Source: Pseudomonas sp. DNDY-54
Lineage (GTDB): Bacteria > Pseudomonadota > Gammaproteobacteria > Pseudomonadales > Pseudomonadaceae
NCBI RefSeq assembly: GCF_019880365.1
Contig: NZ_CP082271.1
Coordinates: 3,844,001 to 3,908,000 of the forward strand
Direction of reading: 5' to 3'
DNA length: 64,000 nucleotides
The position numbers and the translations under genes are program-made. Numbering within the stretch: the first letter of the stretch is position 1; every line of letters starts with the position of its first letter. Shown here in pieces: positions 55,128 through 64,000 of the stretch. The notes beneath the pieces were generated by a model that saw only the letters and a program-made list of their open reading frames with translations, was not told the origin of the DNA and searched no databases.

Positions 55128-56606
55128 TTACAGCGACCCGCGCGCCCAGGGACCCCAGATGGCGAAAGTAATACCAGGGGTCTGGATATTCACGAATAGA
55201 AAATGTCCGCTCGGATCGAAGCAGGCGCCACAGAACTCCCGATTGCGGTAATCGCCACCTGATACGTTCTTGCCGGCCGCCGCGGCCTGGACGTCGTCGA
55301 ACACCACGTTGTTCTTGGCGAAAATGTACGCCTCACCCGCCGTGGTCAGCCCCAACAGGCGCTCGCCGAAGCCGTAATCATCCTGCGCGCCGCCGCCATC
55401 TTCGCAGAGCAGCAGGCCGCCGCGTGGGCTGACGGTGATGTTATCGGGGTTGTTCGCGACCTCGGCGTCTGTCGAGGCAAAGATGCAGGTCAGCCGATCG
55501 CTCGCCAGATCATGCATCCAGACGGCACCGCGTCCGTAGCCAGCGCGGCCCTGGTTGTCGGTGCCAGCGCTGGTATCGACGATGTAGAGCTTGCCTTCGC
55601 TGTACCAGATGCCTTCGCCACGGCTCATGCTCAGGCTACCCGCCTGCCGTGCTTGAGCGAAAGGACCGCTCCCTTCAGGCTGCGGCTCGAGGTCGGGGTT
55701 AGGCACTTCCACCCATTCCAGTTGATAACTGTCGCCCTGCTTCGGTGCGTGCAGGTCGACCAACGCGCGGTTGCGCACCCGTGCGGCCTGCAAAATACCG
55801 CCAGCGATGAGCGAGCCTGGTTGCTGGCTGGCATCGGTGGGGATGTACCGGTAATAGCCAGAGCGGTTCCGGGCGTCTTCCGTCAGGTAGACATAGCTGT
55901 TGCGCGGGTCAACCGCGACCGCCTCATGGGCGAAGCGCCCCATCTGCACGATCGGTTGACCGGTGGTCAGCGCAGGGTCGGCGGTCACTTCGAACACATA
56001 ACCGTGGGCACGGCCGCCTACGCTGGTGTAGTCGGCGGTCGTTTCTTCACAGGACAACCAGGTGCCCCACGGCGTTACGCCGCCGGCGCAGTTGGTGCGT
56101 GTACCGCCCAGGCTGGGCACGGTGCGTACCGGCTGATCGATACCTCGCGAGACATACAGATTGGTGGTGCCCCCGGCGGGGCGCTGGCCGTTGGACAGGG
56201 TCACGCCATCATAGACACCGTTGGCTTCAATCAGCGGACCGGTGCTGGCTTCATGGTTACGCACCAGTACGGTCTCGGGGCCGTTGGAACCACGCCGCAC
56301 GTCAATCACGCCCATACCATCATGGGACGTGGGAACGGGCTGGCCGTTTTCCATCAGGTCGCCGGTCCATGAAAACGTCTTGTATTGGAAGCCGTCCGGC
56401 AGTTGCAGCAGTTCAAGGCCAGTGCTCAGGTCCTTTGTCGGACGCAGCGGGCCGTAACTGCTGCGAACCAGGCCAGCACCCCGACCACGTGCGTTACGCG
56501 CGGCGAAGGCTTCAAGCGTGCCGAGAAAGGGGGTGGTGGCGACCACCGCGGCAATAGCGCTGCCCTTGAGCAGGTTGCGGCGGCTGGCGTCGTGTTCACG
56601 GTTCAT
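55128..56606 (-). CDS. PhoX-family (DUF839) Tat-exported phosphatase-like protein
   Basis: A 492-residue protein with a Tat signal (SRRNLLKGSAIAAVVATTPF) and the PhoX/DUF839 beta-propeller-like domain (SHDGMGVIDV, VRNHEASTGPLIEANGVYDG, GEGIWYSEGKLYIVDTSAG, NPDNITVSPRGGLLLCEDGG). Family members are Ca/Fe-dependent alkaline phosphatases or relatives without proven activity. The CGGV/SCEETTADYT stretch matches the metal site region. A GAGGA site precedes the ATG. It is divergent from yccS; no Pho box was found upstream. Confidence 0.87.
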   Translation of the reverse strand: MNREHDASRRNLLKGSAIAAVVATTPFLGTLEAFAARNARGRGAGLVRSSYGPLRPTKDLSTGLELLQLPDGFQYKTFSWTGDLMENGQPVPTSHDGMGVIDVRRGSNGPETVLVRNHEASTGPLIEANGVYDGVTLSNGQRPAGGTTNLYVSRGIDQPVRTVPSLGGTRTNCAGGVTPWGTWLSCEETTADYTSVGGRAHGYVFEVTADPALTTGQPIVQMGRFAHEAVAVDPRNSYVYLTEDARNRSGYYRYIPTDASQQPGSLIAGGILQAARVRNRALVDLHAPKQGDSYQLEWVEVPNPDLEPQPEGSGPFAQARQAGSLSMSRGEGIWYSEGKLYIVDTSAGTDNQGRAGYGRGAVWMHDLASDRLTCIFASTDAEVANNPDNITVSPRGGLLLCEDGGGAQDDYGFGERLLGLTTAGEAYIFAKNNVVFDDVQAAAAGKNVSGGDYRNREFCGACFDPSGHFLFVNIQTPGITFAIWGPWARGSL

Positions 56607-56794
56607 GCGTTGTCCTCTTTTATGGGAATGGGGAGGGGCGCATGAATGAAGCCAGGCAAATGCGGCAGAACAATGACCAAGTCATGGCGTTCCGGTTATG
56701 CGGGACGGACGGTATAACCTTTGCAGCGCCAGCGGTGACCTCCGACCGACTCGGGCGTCCAATCCTTTTCCCTACGACAAGCAGGCGACCGTCC

Positions 56795-58978
56795 ATGCGC
56801 TCACCCTCGCTCAGCCACTCTCTTCGCCGTCTCTGGGCGCTGGAGAAGTTCGGCTACAGCCTTCGTGTATTGATCGCGCTGGCCGGAAGCATGGGGTTGA
56901 GTTGGTACCTGCAGCAGCCTTCGGTGGTAATTCCGCTGTTTCTCGGGGTGATCGCCAGCGCCCTCGCGGAAACCGACGACAGTTGGCTCGGCCGCATCTC
57001 GGCATTGCTGGTCACGTTGTTGTGTTTCAGCATCGCCGCCGCGTCCGTACAACTGCTGTTCCCCTACCCCCTGTTATTCGTCGCCGGCATGGCCGCGTCG
57101 GCGTTCGCTCTGGTCATGCTGGGCGCCTTGGGCGAGCGTTACGCAACGGTCGCTCAGGCCACGCTGATTCTGTCCATCTACAGCATGATCGCCGCTGATC
57201 AGCGCGGCGGCGCGGCGCTTCATCCCTGGAGCGACCCGCTGCTCCTGCTCGCCGGGGCCAGCTGGTATGGGCTGCTGTCCATCGCCTGGAGTGCGCTGTT
57301 CTCGAATCAGCCGGTGCAGCAGAGCCTGGCCAGGCTCTATCGTGAGCTGGGTCAGTATTTCAAGCTCAAGGCGTCGCTGTTCGAGCCGGTGCGCCAACTG
57401 GATGTTGAAGAGCGTCGGTTGCAACTCGCTCAGCAGAACGGTCGGGTGGTCAGCGCGCTGAACGCCACCAAAGAAACACTGCTGCATCGCCTCGGCAACG
57501 GCAGACCCGGATCGAAAATCAGCCATTACCTCAAGCTCTACTTTCTCGCCCAGGATCTGCACGAGCGCGTCAGCTCCTCGCACTACCCGTATCAGGCGCT
57601 GGCCGGCGCCTTTTTCCACAGCGATGTGCTGTTCCGCTGCGGTCGGTTGCTGCGGCTACAGGGCGTAGCCTGCGCCGAGCTGGCGAATGCCATTCAGCTG
57701 CGCCAGCCGTTTCGCTATAGCGAGGCCAATGCGCAGGCGCTGGCTGACCTGGAGTCGTCGTTGGAACACTTGCGTATGCAAAGCAACCCCGCCTGGCGGG
57801 GACTGTTGCGCTCGTTGCGCGCCTTGTCGGGCAACCTGGGGACCATGCAGACCCAGCTCGCCAGCGCCAGCAATCCTGACGCACTGGAAGGTGAACAGGA
57901 CAGCAGCTTGCTTGACCGGGAGCCACAATCATTACGCGACGCCATCGCGCGGATCCGGCTGCAATTGACGCCCACCTCGCTGCTGTTTCGCCACGCCCTG
58001 CGCATGAGCGTGGCGTTGGTGTGCGGTTACGCTGTTTTGCATGCGATTCACCCGGATCAGGGCTATTGGGTGCTACTCACCACCGTATTCGTCTGCCAGC
58101 CAAACTACGGAGCCACGCGAATCAAACTGGTGCAGCGCGTGACGGGCACCATGCTGGGCCTGGTGGCGGGGTGGGCGCTGTTCGATCTGTTTCCCAGCCA
58201 GCAGGTTCAAGCGCTGTTCGCGGTCATCGCCGGCGTGGTGTTCTTTGCCACACGAAGCAGCCGCTACACGCTTGCGACGGCCGCGATCACCTTGCTGGTG
58301 TTGTTCTGCTTCAACCAGGTAGGTGACGGCTACGGACTGATCTGGCCGCGCCTGGTCGATACGCTACTGGGCAGCCTGATCGCGGCGGCTGCGGTGTTCC
58401 TGATCCTCCCGGACTGGCAGGGCCGACGGCTCAATCAAGTGGTCGCCAACACACTGAGCCGGAGCGCCGATTACCTCAGACAGATCATGCGTCAATACGA
58501 GAGCGGCAAGCACGACGATCTGGCCTATCGGTTGGCACGGCGCAACGCGCATAACGCCGACGCAGCGCTATCGACGACCTTGTCGAACATGCTTCTGGAA
58601 CCGGGTCATTTCCGCAAGGATGCCGAAACCGGCTTTCGCTTTCTGATTCTCTCGCACACCTTGCTCAACTACCTCTCCGGCCTCGGCGCCCATCGCGAGA
58701 GCCTGCCAGATGATGCCCGCGACGAATTGCTGGACAGCGCCGCACAGGCGTTGGCCAACAGCCTCGACGAGATGGCGGCAGCGCTGCAGAACAACCAGCC
58801 GGTGGCGGTTTACAGCGAAACAGAAGAAGCCTTGGCGCAGCAGCTCGAACAGGCCACCGATGAGATGGACGACGCGCACCGCCTGCTGCAGACGCAGCTC
58901 GGCTTGATCTGCCGGCAACTGGCGCCCCTTCGCAGCATGGCCGCGCATCTGGTCAAGAAGCAGCCGCTTCAGGGCTGA
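56795..58978 (+). CDS. yccS: YccS-type FUSC family membrane protein
   Basis: A 727-residue inner-membrane protein with two blocks of five to six helices (about 28-150 and 405-530) separated by a cytoplasmic helical domain. The second block contains MSVALVCGYAVLHAIHPDQG then YWVLLTTVFVCQPNYGATR, the FUSC signature. Size and layout match YccS (about 720), a putative aromatic acid or fusaric acid efflux relative. Its end overlaps the convergent binding-protein gene by 10 bases. Confidence 0.9.
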   Translation: MRSPSLSHSLRRLWALEKFGYSLRVLIALAGSMGLSWYLQQPSVVIPLFLGVIASALAETDDSWLGRISALLVTLLCFSIAAASVQLLFPYPLLFVAGMAASAFALVMLGALGERYATVAQATLILSIYSMIAADQRGGAALHPWSDPLLLLAGASWYGLLSIAWSALFSNQPVQQSLARLYRELGQYFKLKASLFEPVRQLDVEERRLQLAQQNGRVVSALNATKETLLHRLGNGRPGSKISHYLKLYFLAQDLHERVSSSHYPYQALAGAFFHSDVLFRCGRLLRLQGVACAELANAIQLRQPFRYSEANAQALADLESSLEHLRMQSNPAWRGLLRSLRALSGNLGTMQTQLASASNPDALEGEQDSSLLDREPQSLRDAIARIRLQLTPTSLLFRHALRMSVALVCGYAVLHAIHPDQGYWVLLTTVFVCQPNYGATRIKLVQRVTGTMLGLVAGWALFDLFPSQQVQALFAVIAGVVFFATRSSRYTLATAAITLLVLFCFNQVGDGYGLIWPRLVDTLLGSLIAAAAVFLILPDWQGRRLNQVVANTLSRSADYLRQIMRQYESGKHDDLAYRLARRNAHNADAALSTTLSNMLLEPGHFRKDAETGFRFLILSHTLLNYLSGLGAHRESLPDDARDELLDSAAQALANSLDEMAAALQNNQPVAVYSETEEALAQQLEQATDEMDDAHRLLQTQLGLICRQLAPLRSMAAHLVKKQPLQG

Positions 58979-59727
58979 GGCCGCGCCTTGGGGACCTGCA
59001 ACCCCTGGCGGCGAAAGATTGCCGCGTAAGTGCCGTCTTCCACCATCAGGGCGATCTCCCGCTCGAACGCTTCGATGATCTCCGCTTGCTGTGGATGGTT
59101 ATTGCGTACCACCAGCGACAGGTGACGTTCGCTGAATTCACCCGGAACGAAACTCAAGCCCTCACTTACGTCCTTGAGGGTGCGGTTGAAATGAAACCGA
59201 GCCGTCCGCTCATCCTCGAGGGTCAAATCGACCCGGTCCGCCAACAACATTCTGGCCGCCTGGATAAAATTCGTCGCGAATCCCTTGTTCAACTGGTCAT
59301 CGTTCGCCAGCTCGTCGCTGTACGCGTACCCACGGCTCAGGGCGATGCGGTACGGGCGAAGACTTTCCGGTCCGTCGTAGTGGATGTCATCGCCGCGACG
59401 CTTGATCCAGCGCACACGGTTACTCATAAAAGGCCGACTGTATCGTGCGTAGTCCTCGTGCCTGACCGTGTGCCAGTCGTTGATAAGGTCGTACTTGCCG
59501 CGCTGCAGCCCGAGCACTGCCCGCTCCCACGGCACCTCAACGTACTGGACCTCATACCCTGCCCGGCCCAGAGCCGTACGGATGAGGTCTACGGACAACC
59601 CATCCTGGGGCAAGCGACGGTCGGTATAGGGCGGCCAACAATCAGCCGCCATGGTGAGCACCTCTGCAGAAACCGAAGCGCTTGCGATCAGTAACGCCGA
59701 GCCTAGAAGCCGTTTGATTCCTTTCAC
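58969..59727 (-). CDS. Periplasmic solute-binding protein (PBPb, amino-acid type)
   Basis: A 252-residue family 3 binding protein with a signal peptide (ends SASVSA). The ligand-binding fold has WPPYTDRRLPQDGLSVDLIR, VPWERAVLGLQRGKYDLI and ...TYAAIFRRQGL at the end. The start is GTG at 59727 with GAGAGG upstream; longer forms run antiparallel to the flavoprotein gene and are not supported. No permease lies nearby, so it may feed a signalling protein rather than a transporter. Confidence 0.82.
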   Translation of the reverse strand: MKGIKRLLGSALLIASASVSAEVLTMAADCWPPYTDRRLPQDGLSVDLIRTALGRAGYEVQYVEVPWERAVLGLQRGKYDLINDWHTVRHEDYARYSRPFMSNRVRWIKRRGDDIHYDGPESLRPYRIALSRGYAYSDELANDDQLNKGFATNFIQAARMLLADRVDLTLEDERTARFHFNRTLKDVSEGLSFVPGEFSERHLSLVVRNNHPQQAEIIEAFEREIALMVEDGTYAAIFRRQGLQVPKARPQP

Positions 59728-59881
59728 ACTGCCCTCTCGTCGTTCATGGCGAAGCGCTACCACCCCAAGCAAAGCACAAAACCGAGCGATTGACGTCTTC
59801 GTCTCGTCGGCCCGGCAACGCTCGAGCTGCAGCCCCCCAGCCGCAGGAGTACCATCTCGCGATTTCCTGGCGAGGTGATGG

Positions 59882-61066
59882 GTGGTGCAGACGGACGTGG
59901 TTGTAATCGGCGCAGGTGCCGCCGGGCTGATGTGTGCGTTCACGGCGGCTGCGCGCGGTAGAAAAGTCATGTTGCTGGATCATGCCAACAAGGCGGGCAA
60001 GAAGATCCTGATGTCCGGTGGCGGACGCTGCAACTTCACCAACTTGTACACCGAGCCGTCGAACTTCCTTTCTGGCAATCCGCACTTCTGCAAATCGGCC
60101 CTGGCGCGTTATACGCAATGGGATTTCATCGAGATGGTCAGCCGTCACGGCGTGCCGTACCACGAGAAGAAACTGGGTCAGCTGTTCTGCGATAACAAGG
60201 CCAGCGACATCCTCGGCATGCTCCTCGAGGAATGCGAGCAGACCGGTGCTGACCTCCGACTGAACACCAGCGTGCAGAGCATAGAACGAACCGAACACGG
60301 CTACCGGCTGCAGAGCAGCGCCGGCGAAATCGCTTGTCAGTCGCTGGTCATCGCCACCGGTGGCCTGTCGATTCCGACCCTCGGTGCCAGCGGCTTTGGC
60401 TATCAGGTTGCCCGGCAGTTCGGGCATAGCGTGCTGCCGACCCGTGCCGGCCTGGTGCCGTTCACCATCACCGAACCACAGCTCAAGGCCATGTGCGAGT
60501 CGCTCTCCGGCACCTCGGTTGAAGATTGTCTGGTCAGCTGCAATGGCGTCAGCTTTCGCGAAAACATTCTGTTTACCCATCGTGGATTATCCGGACCGGC
60601 CATCCTCCAAGTGTCTTCATACTGGCAACCGGGCGATACCATCGAGATCAACCTCCTGCCACAGTTGAACCTGATCGAGTGGCTGCAAGCGCAGCGCAAC
60701 GAGCGCCCTAACTCTGAGCTCAAAACCCTCATTGGCGAGCTGTTCACGCGCAAGATGGCGGGATTGTTGACCGAGCACTGGTTCGTGTCCAAACCGCTCA
60801 AGCAACACAGCACGGCAGAACTTGAAGAGGTTGCGCAGAAGCTCGGCAGCTGGCAGCTCGTTCCGGCTGGGACAGAGGGCTATCGCACCGCCGAAGTGAC
60901 ACTGGGTGGTGTGGACACCCGAGAGGTTTCATCCAAAACGATGGAGTCTCTGAAAGCGCCCGGGCTGTACTTCATCGGCGAAGTGCTGGACGTGACCGGA
61001 CATTTGGGCGGATTCAACTTTCAGTGGGCCTGGGCGTCCGGTTACGCGGCAGCGCAATACGTCTGA
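59882..61066 (+). CDS. YhiN/HI0933-family FAD-dependent oxidoreductase
   Basis: A 394-residue flavoprotein with a dinucleotide-binding motif GAGAAG (10-15), NKAGKKILMSGGGRCNFTN, ATGGLSIPTLGASGFGYQVA and a C-terminal FAD motif FIGEVLDVTGHLGGFNFQWA. The family is widespread but its substrate is unknown. The start is GTG at 59882 (59885 also possible), behind AGGTG; the nearby ATG at 59878 is out of frame. Confidence 0.9.
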   Translation: MVQTDVVVIGAGAAGLMCAFTAAARGRKVMLLDHANKAGKKILMSGGGRCNFTNLYTEPSNFLSGNPHFCKSALARYTQWDFIEMVSRHGVPYHEKKLGQLFCDNKASDILGMLLEECEQTGADLRLNTSVQSIERTEHGYRLQSSAGEIACQSLVIATGGLSIPTLGASGFGYQVARQFGHSVLPTRAGLVPFTITEPQLKAMCESLSGTSVEDCLVSCNGVSFRENILFTHRGLSGPAILQVSSYWQPGDTIEINLLPQLNLIEWLQAQRNERPNSELKTLIGELFTRKMAGLLTEHWFVSKPLKQHSTAELEEVAQKLGSWQLVPAGTEGYRTAEVTLGGVDTREVSSKTMESLKAPGLYFIGEVLDVTGHLGGFNFQWAWASGYAAAQYV

Positions 61067-61101
61067 CGTTAACGGTAAGAACGCCCTGGTATAGGACCCG
61101 A

Positions 61102-61290
61102 TCACTCGTTGGACAGGTTCGACGGCGGTGACACCTCGCGGGGGCCAGCCGGATCGGTGGCAGTGTTCTGGTATTCCTGCTGGTTTTCGCTGACGTTGTC
61201 CATCGCGGAAGGTTCGTCATCCGGGGAACAGGCTGCCAGCGCCAACACGAGCGGTAGCGCTGCGGCGATGGCAATGCATTTCGATGTCAT
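61102..61290 (-). CDS. Small hypothetical lipoprotein
   Basis: A 62-residue protein with a signal and lipobox LALAAC (Cys 21). The mature part of about 40 residues is polar, with many Asn, Gln, Pro and Ser and no recognised domain. GAGGAG precedes the ATG. Confidence 0.7.
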   Translation of the reverse strand: MTSKCIAIAAALPLVLALAACSPDDEPSAMDNVSENQQEYQNTATDPAGPREVSPPSNLSNE

Positions 61291-61351
61291 ATAAATCTCC
61301 TCAGGGGGATGGGTCGACGGATCGCACGCACCCCCACATGATTGATCACCC

Positions 61352-61723
61352 TTACTGGGCAGCGCCCGTACCGGTGCCGGTGGTATTGGGGGCGGTTCCA
61401 GCACCTGACTCAGTGCCCAGGCCACTGCCGTTATCTGCCGGCGCGGTGCTCATATCGCCCGACGGGCCAGTGGTCATGCCGGTTCCGGGAGGCGTATCGG
61501 GACCCGCGCCGACACCAGTCCCCGTTGTGCCTGGCCCTGTACCCACCCCAGTGCCAGTGCCAGTGCCAGTGCCAGTATTGGACGGCGGTGTGCTGGTCGG
61601 TTGCGGTGGTGCCGGCTGCTCTGTGGTGGGCTGTGGCGGCATTTCTTCACGCTCCGGTTCGTCCGGGCCACAGCCGACCAACAACAGACCTAAAATCGGC
61701 GCAGATAGATAAGCAAGACGCAT
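61352..61723 (-). CDS. Low-complexity lipoprotein with Gly-Thr repeats
   Basis: A 123-residue protein with lipobox LLLVGC (Cys 18), then a Pro/Thr-rich stretch and a Gly/Thr/Pro low-complexity region (NTGTGTGTGTGVGTGPGTTG). No domain is recognised; it looks like a disordered surface or periplasmic linker protein. GGAG precedes the ATG. Together with the neighbouring small lipoprotein it forms a run of two minus-strand cell-envelope genes. Confidence 0.68.
   Translation of the reverse strand: MRLAYLSAPILGLLLVGCGPDEPEREEMPPQPTTEQPAPPQPTSTPPSNTGTGTGTGTGVGTGPGTTGTGVGAGPDTPPGTGMTTGPSGDMSTAPADNGSGLGTESGAGTAPNTTGTGTGAAQ
61548..61577. repeat. 6-bp tandem repeat within the lipoprotein gene
   Basis: Five tandem CCAGTG units (the last CCAGTA), coding Gly-Thr repeats on the minus strand. 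The unit length keeps frame, so copy-number change would alter protein length without frameshift. Confidence 0.9.
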
Positions 61724-61983
61724 GGCAATCTCCAGAAGGGTTAAGGACCGACGACAGCGCCGGCGCACATGGGAAGTGAATCCTATGAAAACTGACCCTG
61801 CGAAATGGCGAGAGTGCCCAGCCAAGGCCCGTGAGGCCCTGCGGTCCGCCCAACGGTGCCGGGCTGGTTAGAAGTAGCGCGGATGGGTTGCGTCCCCGAC
61901 ACCGCGCAGGGTGCGAGCCGGCAGGCAAAAATCGTGCGACAGGGTTGAAGCACGCCGATGCGTGTCGAAATCGAGTGACCCGT

Positions 61984-62011
61984 GCATACCGGGGCAGGCG
62001 CCCCGGTATGC
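61984..62011 (-). terminator. Hairpin after the hemerythrin gene
   Basis: GCATACCGGGGC and GCCCCGGTATGC form a perfect 12-bp stem with a 4-base loop just past the stop of the minus-strand hemerythrin gene. There is no T tract, so termination is only presumed. Confidence 0.55.
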
Positions 62012-62018
62012 AACAGGA

Positions 62019-62492
62019 TCAGGCCGCCTGGTTGGCGACGAAGTCTTTCTTCAGGCGGTTTCTGAGCTCGGACATTTGTTCGCCCATCGCTTCCAGCTTG
62101 GCCTTATCGAACAGCTCACGCGCTGTGGGAAACATTTCAGATTCTTCTTCTTCGATATGGTGCTCAAGCAACTCCTTGCACACCTTGGCACGGCCGGAAA
62201 ACTCGACGCTAGCCGGATCGGTCGCTTTCAGATCGGGCAGCACCAGCGAGTCCACGGCGCGATGCTCTTCTTTGGCTTCGTAAAACATCTTCAGCTCTTC
62301 CTTTCCGCCGGCTTCCTTGAAGGCGGGATAAAGGATCTGCTCTTCAAGCTGGGTATGGATGGTCACTTCCATCTCCAGTTTTTGCAGCAACTCGGTACGG
62401 GTCTTGACGGCACGTTCGGTGCTTTCGGTCAGACGCGTCAGGATGTCCTTCACTTTCTCGTGGTCTTCGATCAACAGGTCAATAGCATTCAT
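62019..62492 (-). CDS. Hemerythrin-domain protein
   Basis: A 157-residue four-helix protein with the di-iron ligand pattern: H11 in LIEDHEKV, H46...E50 in TIHTQLEEQILYPAF, H77 in EEHRAV, and H111 with E115 in HHIEEEESEMFP. The domain binds O2 or stores and senses iron. GAGGA precedes the ATG. Role in the cell not shown. Confidence 0.93.
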   Translation of the reverse strand: MNAIDLLIEDHEKVKDILTRLTESTERAVKTRTELLQKLEMEVTIHTQLEEQILYPAFKEAGGKEELKMFYEAKEEHRAVDSLVLPDLKATDPASVEFSGRAKVCKELLEHHIEEEESEMFPTARELFDKAKLEAMGEQMSELRNRLKKDFVANQAA

Positions 62493-62585
62493 ACGAGATC
62501 CTCATCACTTATCAGGCTTTGCGAAACATCCAGGCTCTTCGGCCCGATTGCTCGCCTACGCAGGATTGCGCGGCATTACCTAGGC

Positions 62586-62613
62586 GGCCGACCTGCGGCA
62601 GTGCAGGTCGGCC
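62586..62613 (-). terminator. Hairpin after the DUF3509-like gene
   Basis: GGCCGACCTGC and GCAGGTCGGCC form an 11-bp stem with a 6-base loop, just past the stop of the gene at 62621. No T tract is present. Confidence 0.5.
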
Positions 62614-62620
62614 ACTGGGC

Positions 62621-62899
62621 TCAGGCGTACTCGTACGTCGGCAGTCCGGTACGGCTCTGGCTCTGCAAGCGCGCAATGGCAGGTGACATCCCCGCTTCGA
62701 GCGCCAAGTCGCGACGGATCGAACTGATGACCCATTCCAGTTGAATGGCCGTTTGAGTTTGTCCTTTGGAAAGGGCGCGTCTGATAATGTCTCGATCATC
62801 ATTTCGCAGCGTCAATAGAAGCCCGCCATCCGGACGAGGCGTGGTGACTACTTCGAACTCGGGAAACGCGGCAGATAAGGTTTTTTCAGCGGCGATCAT
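62621..62899 (-). CDS. DUF3509-like small protein
   Basis: A 92-residue cytosolic protein (PDGGLLLTLRNDDRDIIRRA, ISSIRRDLALEAG) that resembles the pseudomonad DUF3509 family. GGAG precedes the ATG. Function unknown. Confidence 0.72.
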   Translation of the reverse strand: MIAAEKTLSAAFPEFEVVTTPRPDGGLLLTLRNDDRDIIRRALSKGQTQTAIQLEWVISSIRRDLALEAGMSPAIARLQSQSRTGLPTYEYA

Positions 62900-63103
62900 T
62901 ATTTTGGACTCCGGTTATGTTTCCAGCGTCCATAACAAGAGCAGCGTTCGTGCCAACCGTAGCTGTTCCTAAAAGCCACGTAATTCAGTGACTTGCGTCA
63001 CATAATAGCGTTTTGTATGCATGCAAAACGCATGAAGCGCTTGTTTGCGGCATGCATTCTGCTGTACCGGCTGAACAACTCGCTGCCGCCGCTGTCCTTG
63101 CGC

Positions 63104-63727
63104 TCACCCGTTGCGCCAGACGCTGGCGAGCCATGGCTGCTGCTCTCTGGGCAGACCCGCTGGCCGGTAATAATGCTCAAGCTCGATAAAACCCGCCGAC
63201 TTCAGCAGTTCCTGCCAAGTCGGCCAGTCGTACCAGGTGCCGTAACGTGCTCCGCTCCAGCCTTCCTGGTTATTGCCGCGCGGATTGGAGCTGAACAGCA
63301 CACCGCCGCTACGAAGCGCCGCGTGCAGTTTTCGCAAGACTTGACTGATTTCCCGGCTGGGGAGATGAAAGAGCACGGCATTGGCGAAGATGCCGTCAAA
63401 CGCTTCGACAGGTAGATCCAGATTCAGAAAATCCTGGTGCAACACCTCGCAACCGGTTTCCTCGCGGGCCATGCGAACGAAGGGCTCGGCGCCGTCCAGC
63501 CCTACGGCGACATGACCTCGCGAGGTGAACGCTTTGAGGTCCCTGCCCGGGCCACAGCCCAGGTCGAGGATCCGAAACGGCGGCCGGGCCTCAATATGTC
63601 GCAACAAGGCATCAATATTCTGGCTGACGTCGTGATCGCGGGTTCCATCGCGAAACGCCTCGGCATTCGCGCGGTAGTCATCCAGGGTAAGGTCGGTGAT
63701 GGCATGGGTGTCGTCTTTGATGGTCAT
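63104..63727 (-). CDS. Class I SAM-dependent methyltransferase
   Basis: A 207-residue enzyme with motif I ILDLGCGPGRDLKAF (about 53-67), post-I VGLDGAEPFVRMA, and FHLPSREISQVLRKLHAALR then GGVLFSSNPRG. The substrate is unknown; the fold resembles small-molecule methyltransferases (UbiE/Tam-like). GGAG precedes the ATG. Confidence 0.88.
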   Translation of the reverse strand: MTIKDDTHAITDLTLDDYRANAEAFRDGTRDHDVSQNIDALLRHIEARPPFRILDLGCGPGRDLKAFTSRGHVAVGLDGAEPFVRMAREETGCEVLHQDFLNLDLPVEAFDGIFANAVLFHLPSREISQVLRKLHAALRSGGVLFSSNPRGNNQEGWSGARYGTWYDWPTWQELLKSAGFIELEHYYRPAGLPREQQPWLASVWRNG

Positions 63728-63930
63728 GGCGAGCTCCGCAAGTGAATGAGATCGAGCCTAACGACGCCAAGGAGGATTGCCAAACGCGGGCGCTGCAGAC
63801 CGCACGCAACGCCCTTACGAATCAACCCAGGCGCCTGAACTTGCAGAGCGCTGCACCGCTCAAAACTAGCTGATCTGACGCCTGCTATTGTGCGTACCCT
63901 TATTCACAGAATCCGTTGAGTAACGCTCCA

Positions 63931-64000
63931 ATGAGCCAAGCATCATCCAAGGTTGTCCTGCTTGTGGAAGACGAACCTCATATTCTCTGCCTGCTGTCGG
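63931..64000 (+). CDS. Response regulator, N-terminal fragment (runs off window)
   Basis: The first 23 codons read MSQASSKVVLLVEDEPHILC then LLS. The VVLLVEDEPHI start with the acidic pair E-D-E is the beginning of a receiver domain. The rest lies outside the window. Confidence 0.75.
   Translation, partial: MSQASSKVVLLVEDEPHILCLLS

Noticed and set aside
56607..56794. Pho box search upstream of the PhoX-family gene
   Set aside because: No pair of CTGTCAT-like direct repeats was found; only a short palindrome TGACCAAGTCA, which does not match the PhoB site.

Overview
The window is a high-GC gammaproteobacterial chromosome segment. Its gene content and repeats point to the Pseudomonas stutzeri (Stutzerimonas) group: cvrA, mscK, selO, glcB, dbpA, yccS, a DUF3509-like gene, Hcp/VgrG auxiliary clusters, Pseudomonas-type REP palindromes with arms such as GAGCAAGCTCGCTCCTAC, and elements built on GTAGGGTGGGC / GCCCACCCTAC. 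Species placement is an inference. I found no rRNA, tRNA, CRISPR array or transposase. Both edges cut a gene: an acyl-CoA dehydrogenase on the left and a response regulator on the right.

Layout. 1-8 kb: end of an acyl-CoA dehydrogenase, K+/H+ antiporter (cvrA), large mechanosensitive channel (mscK), pseudokinase AMPylator (selO). 8.2-18.8 kb: an auxiliary type VI secretion (T6SS) island with a sigma-54-like promoter, hcp, vgrG, a DUF4123 effector chaperone, a VasX-like pore-forming effector, two tandem DUF6708 immunity-like genes and a truncated third, then a lipoprotein and a small membrane protein. No structural tss genes are present, so this is a satellite of a T6SS encoded elsewhere. 19.0-25.6 kb: a GntR/UTRA regulator and an ABC importer operon containing a cytosolic alkaline-phosphatase-superfamily enzyme and a HAD phosphatase, which suggests import and dephosphorylation of an organophosphorus compound. 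25.6-31.8 kb (minus): a signalling operon of a CHASE3-GAF hybrid kinase with three receivers, CheR, a receiver-less CheB and a receiver-kinase.

32-36.5 kb: a Pmp3-type peptide, an MBL hydrolase with a small membrane protein, and an NfeD-slipin-LEA lipoprotein operon for membrane quality control. 36.6-40.6 kb: SDR plus cytoplasmic trehalase operon, rarD, gcvR. 40.9-46.5 kb: malate synthase G, then a chemoreceptor-porin-periplasmic binding protein row. 46.7-52.2 kb: DUF294 nucleotidyltransferase plus DnaQ-like exonuclease, a hypothetical protein, and a DUF4212/sodium:solute symporter pair. 52.9-64 kb: zinc protease, dbpA, a PhoX-family protein, yccS, a solute-binding protein, a YhiN-like flavoprotein, two small lipoproteins, hemerythrin, a DUF3509-like gene, a methyltransferase, and the start of a response regulator.

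The most unusual structure is at 14.4-16.9 kb. An exact 1052-bp period carries a DUF6708 gene plus a remnant of the effector's 3' end. Both remnants share the same 75-bp in-frame deletion, and the two full immunity genes differ mainly in their two membrane helices. This looks like an expanding, diversifying immunity array.
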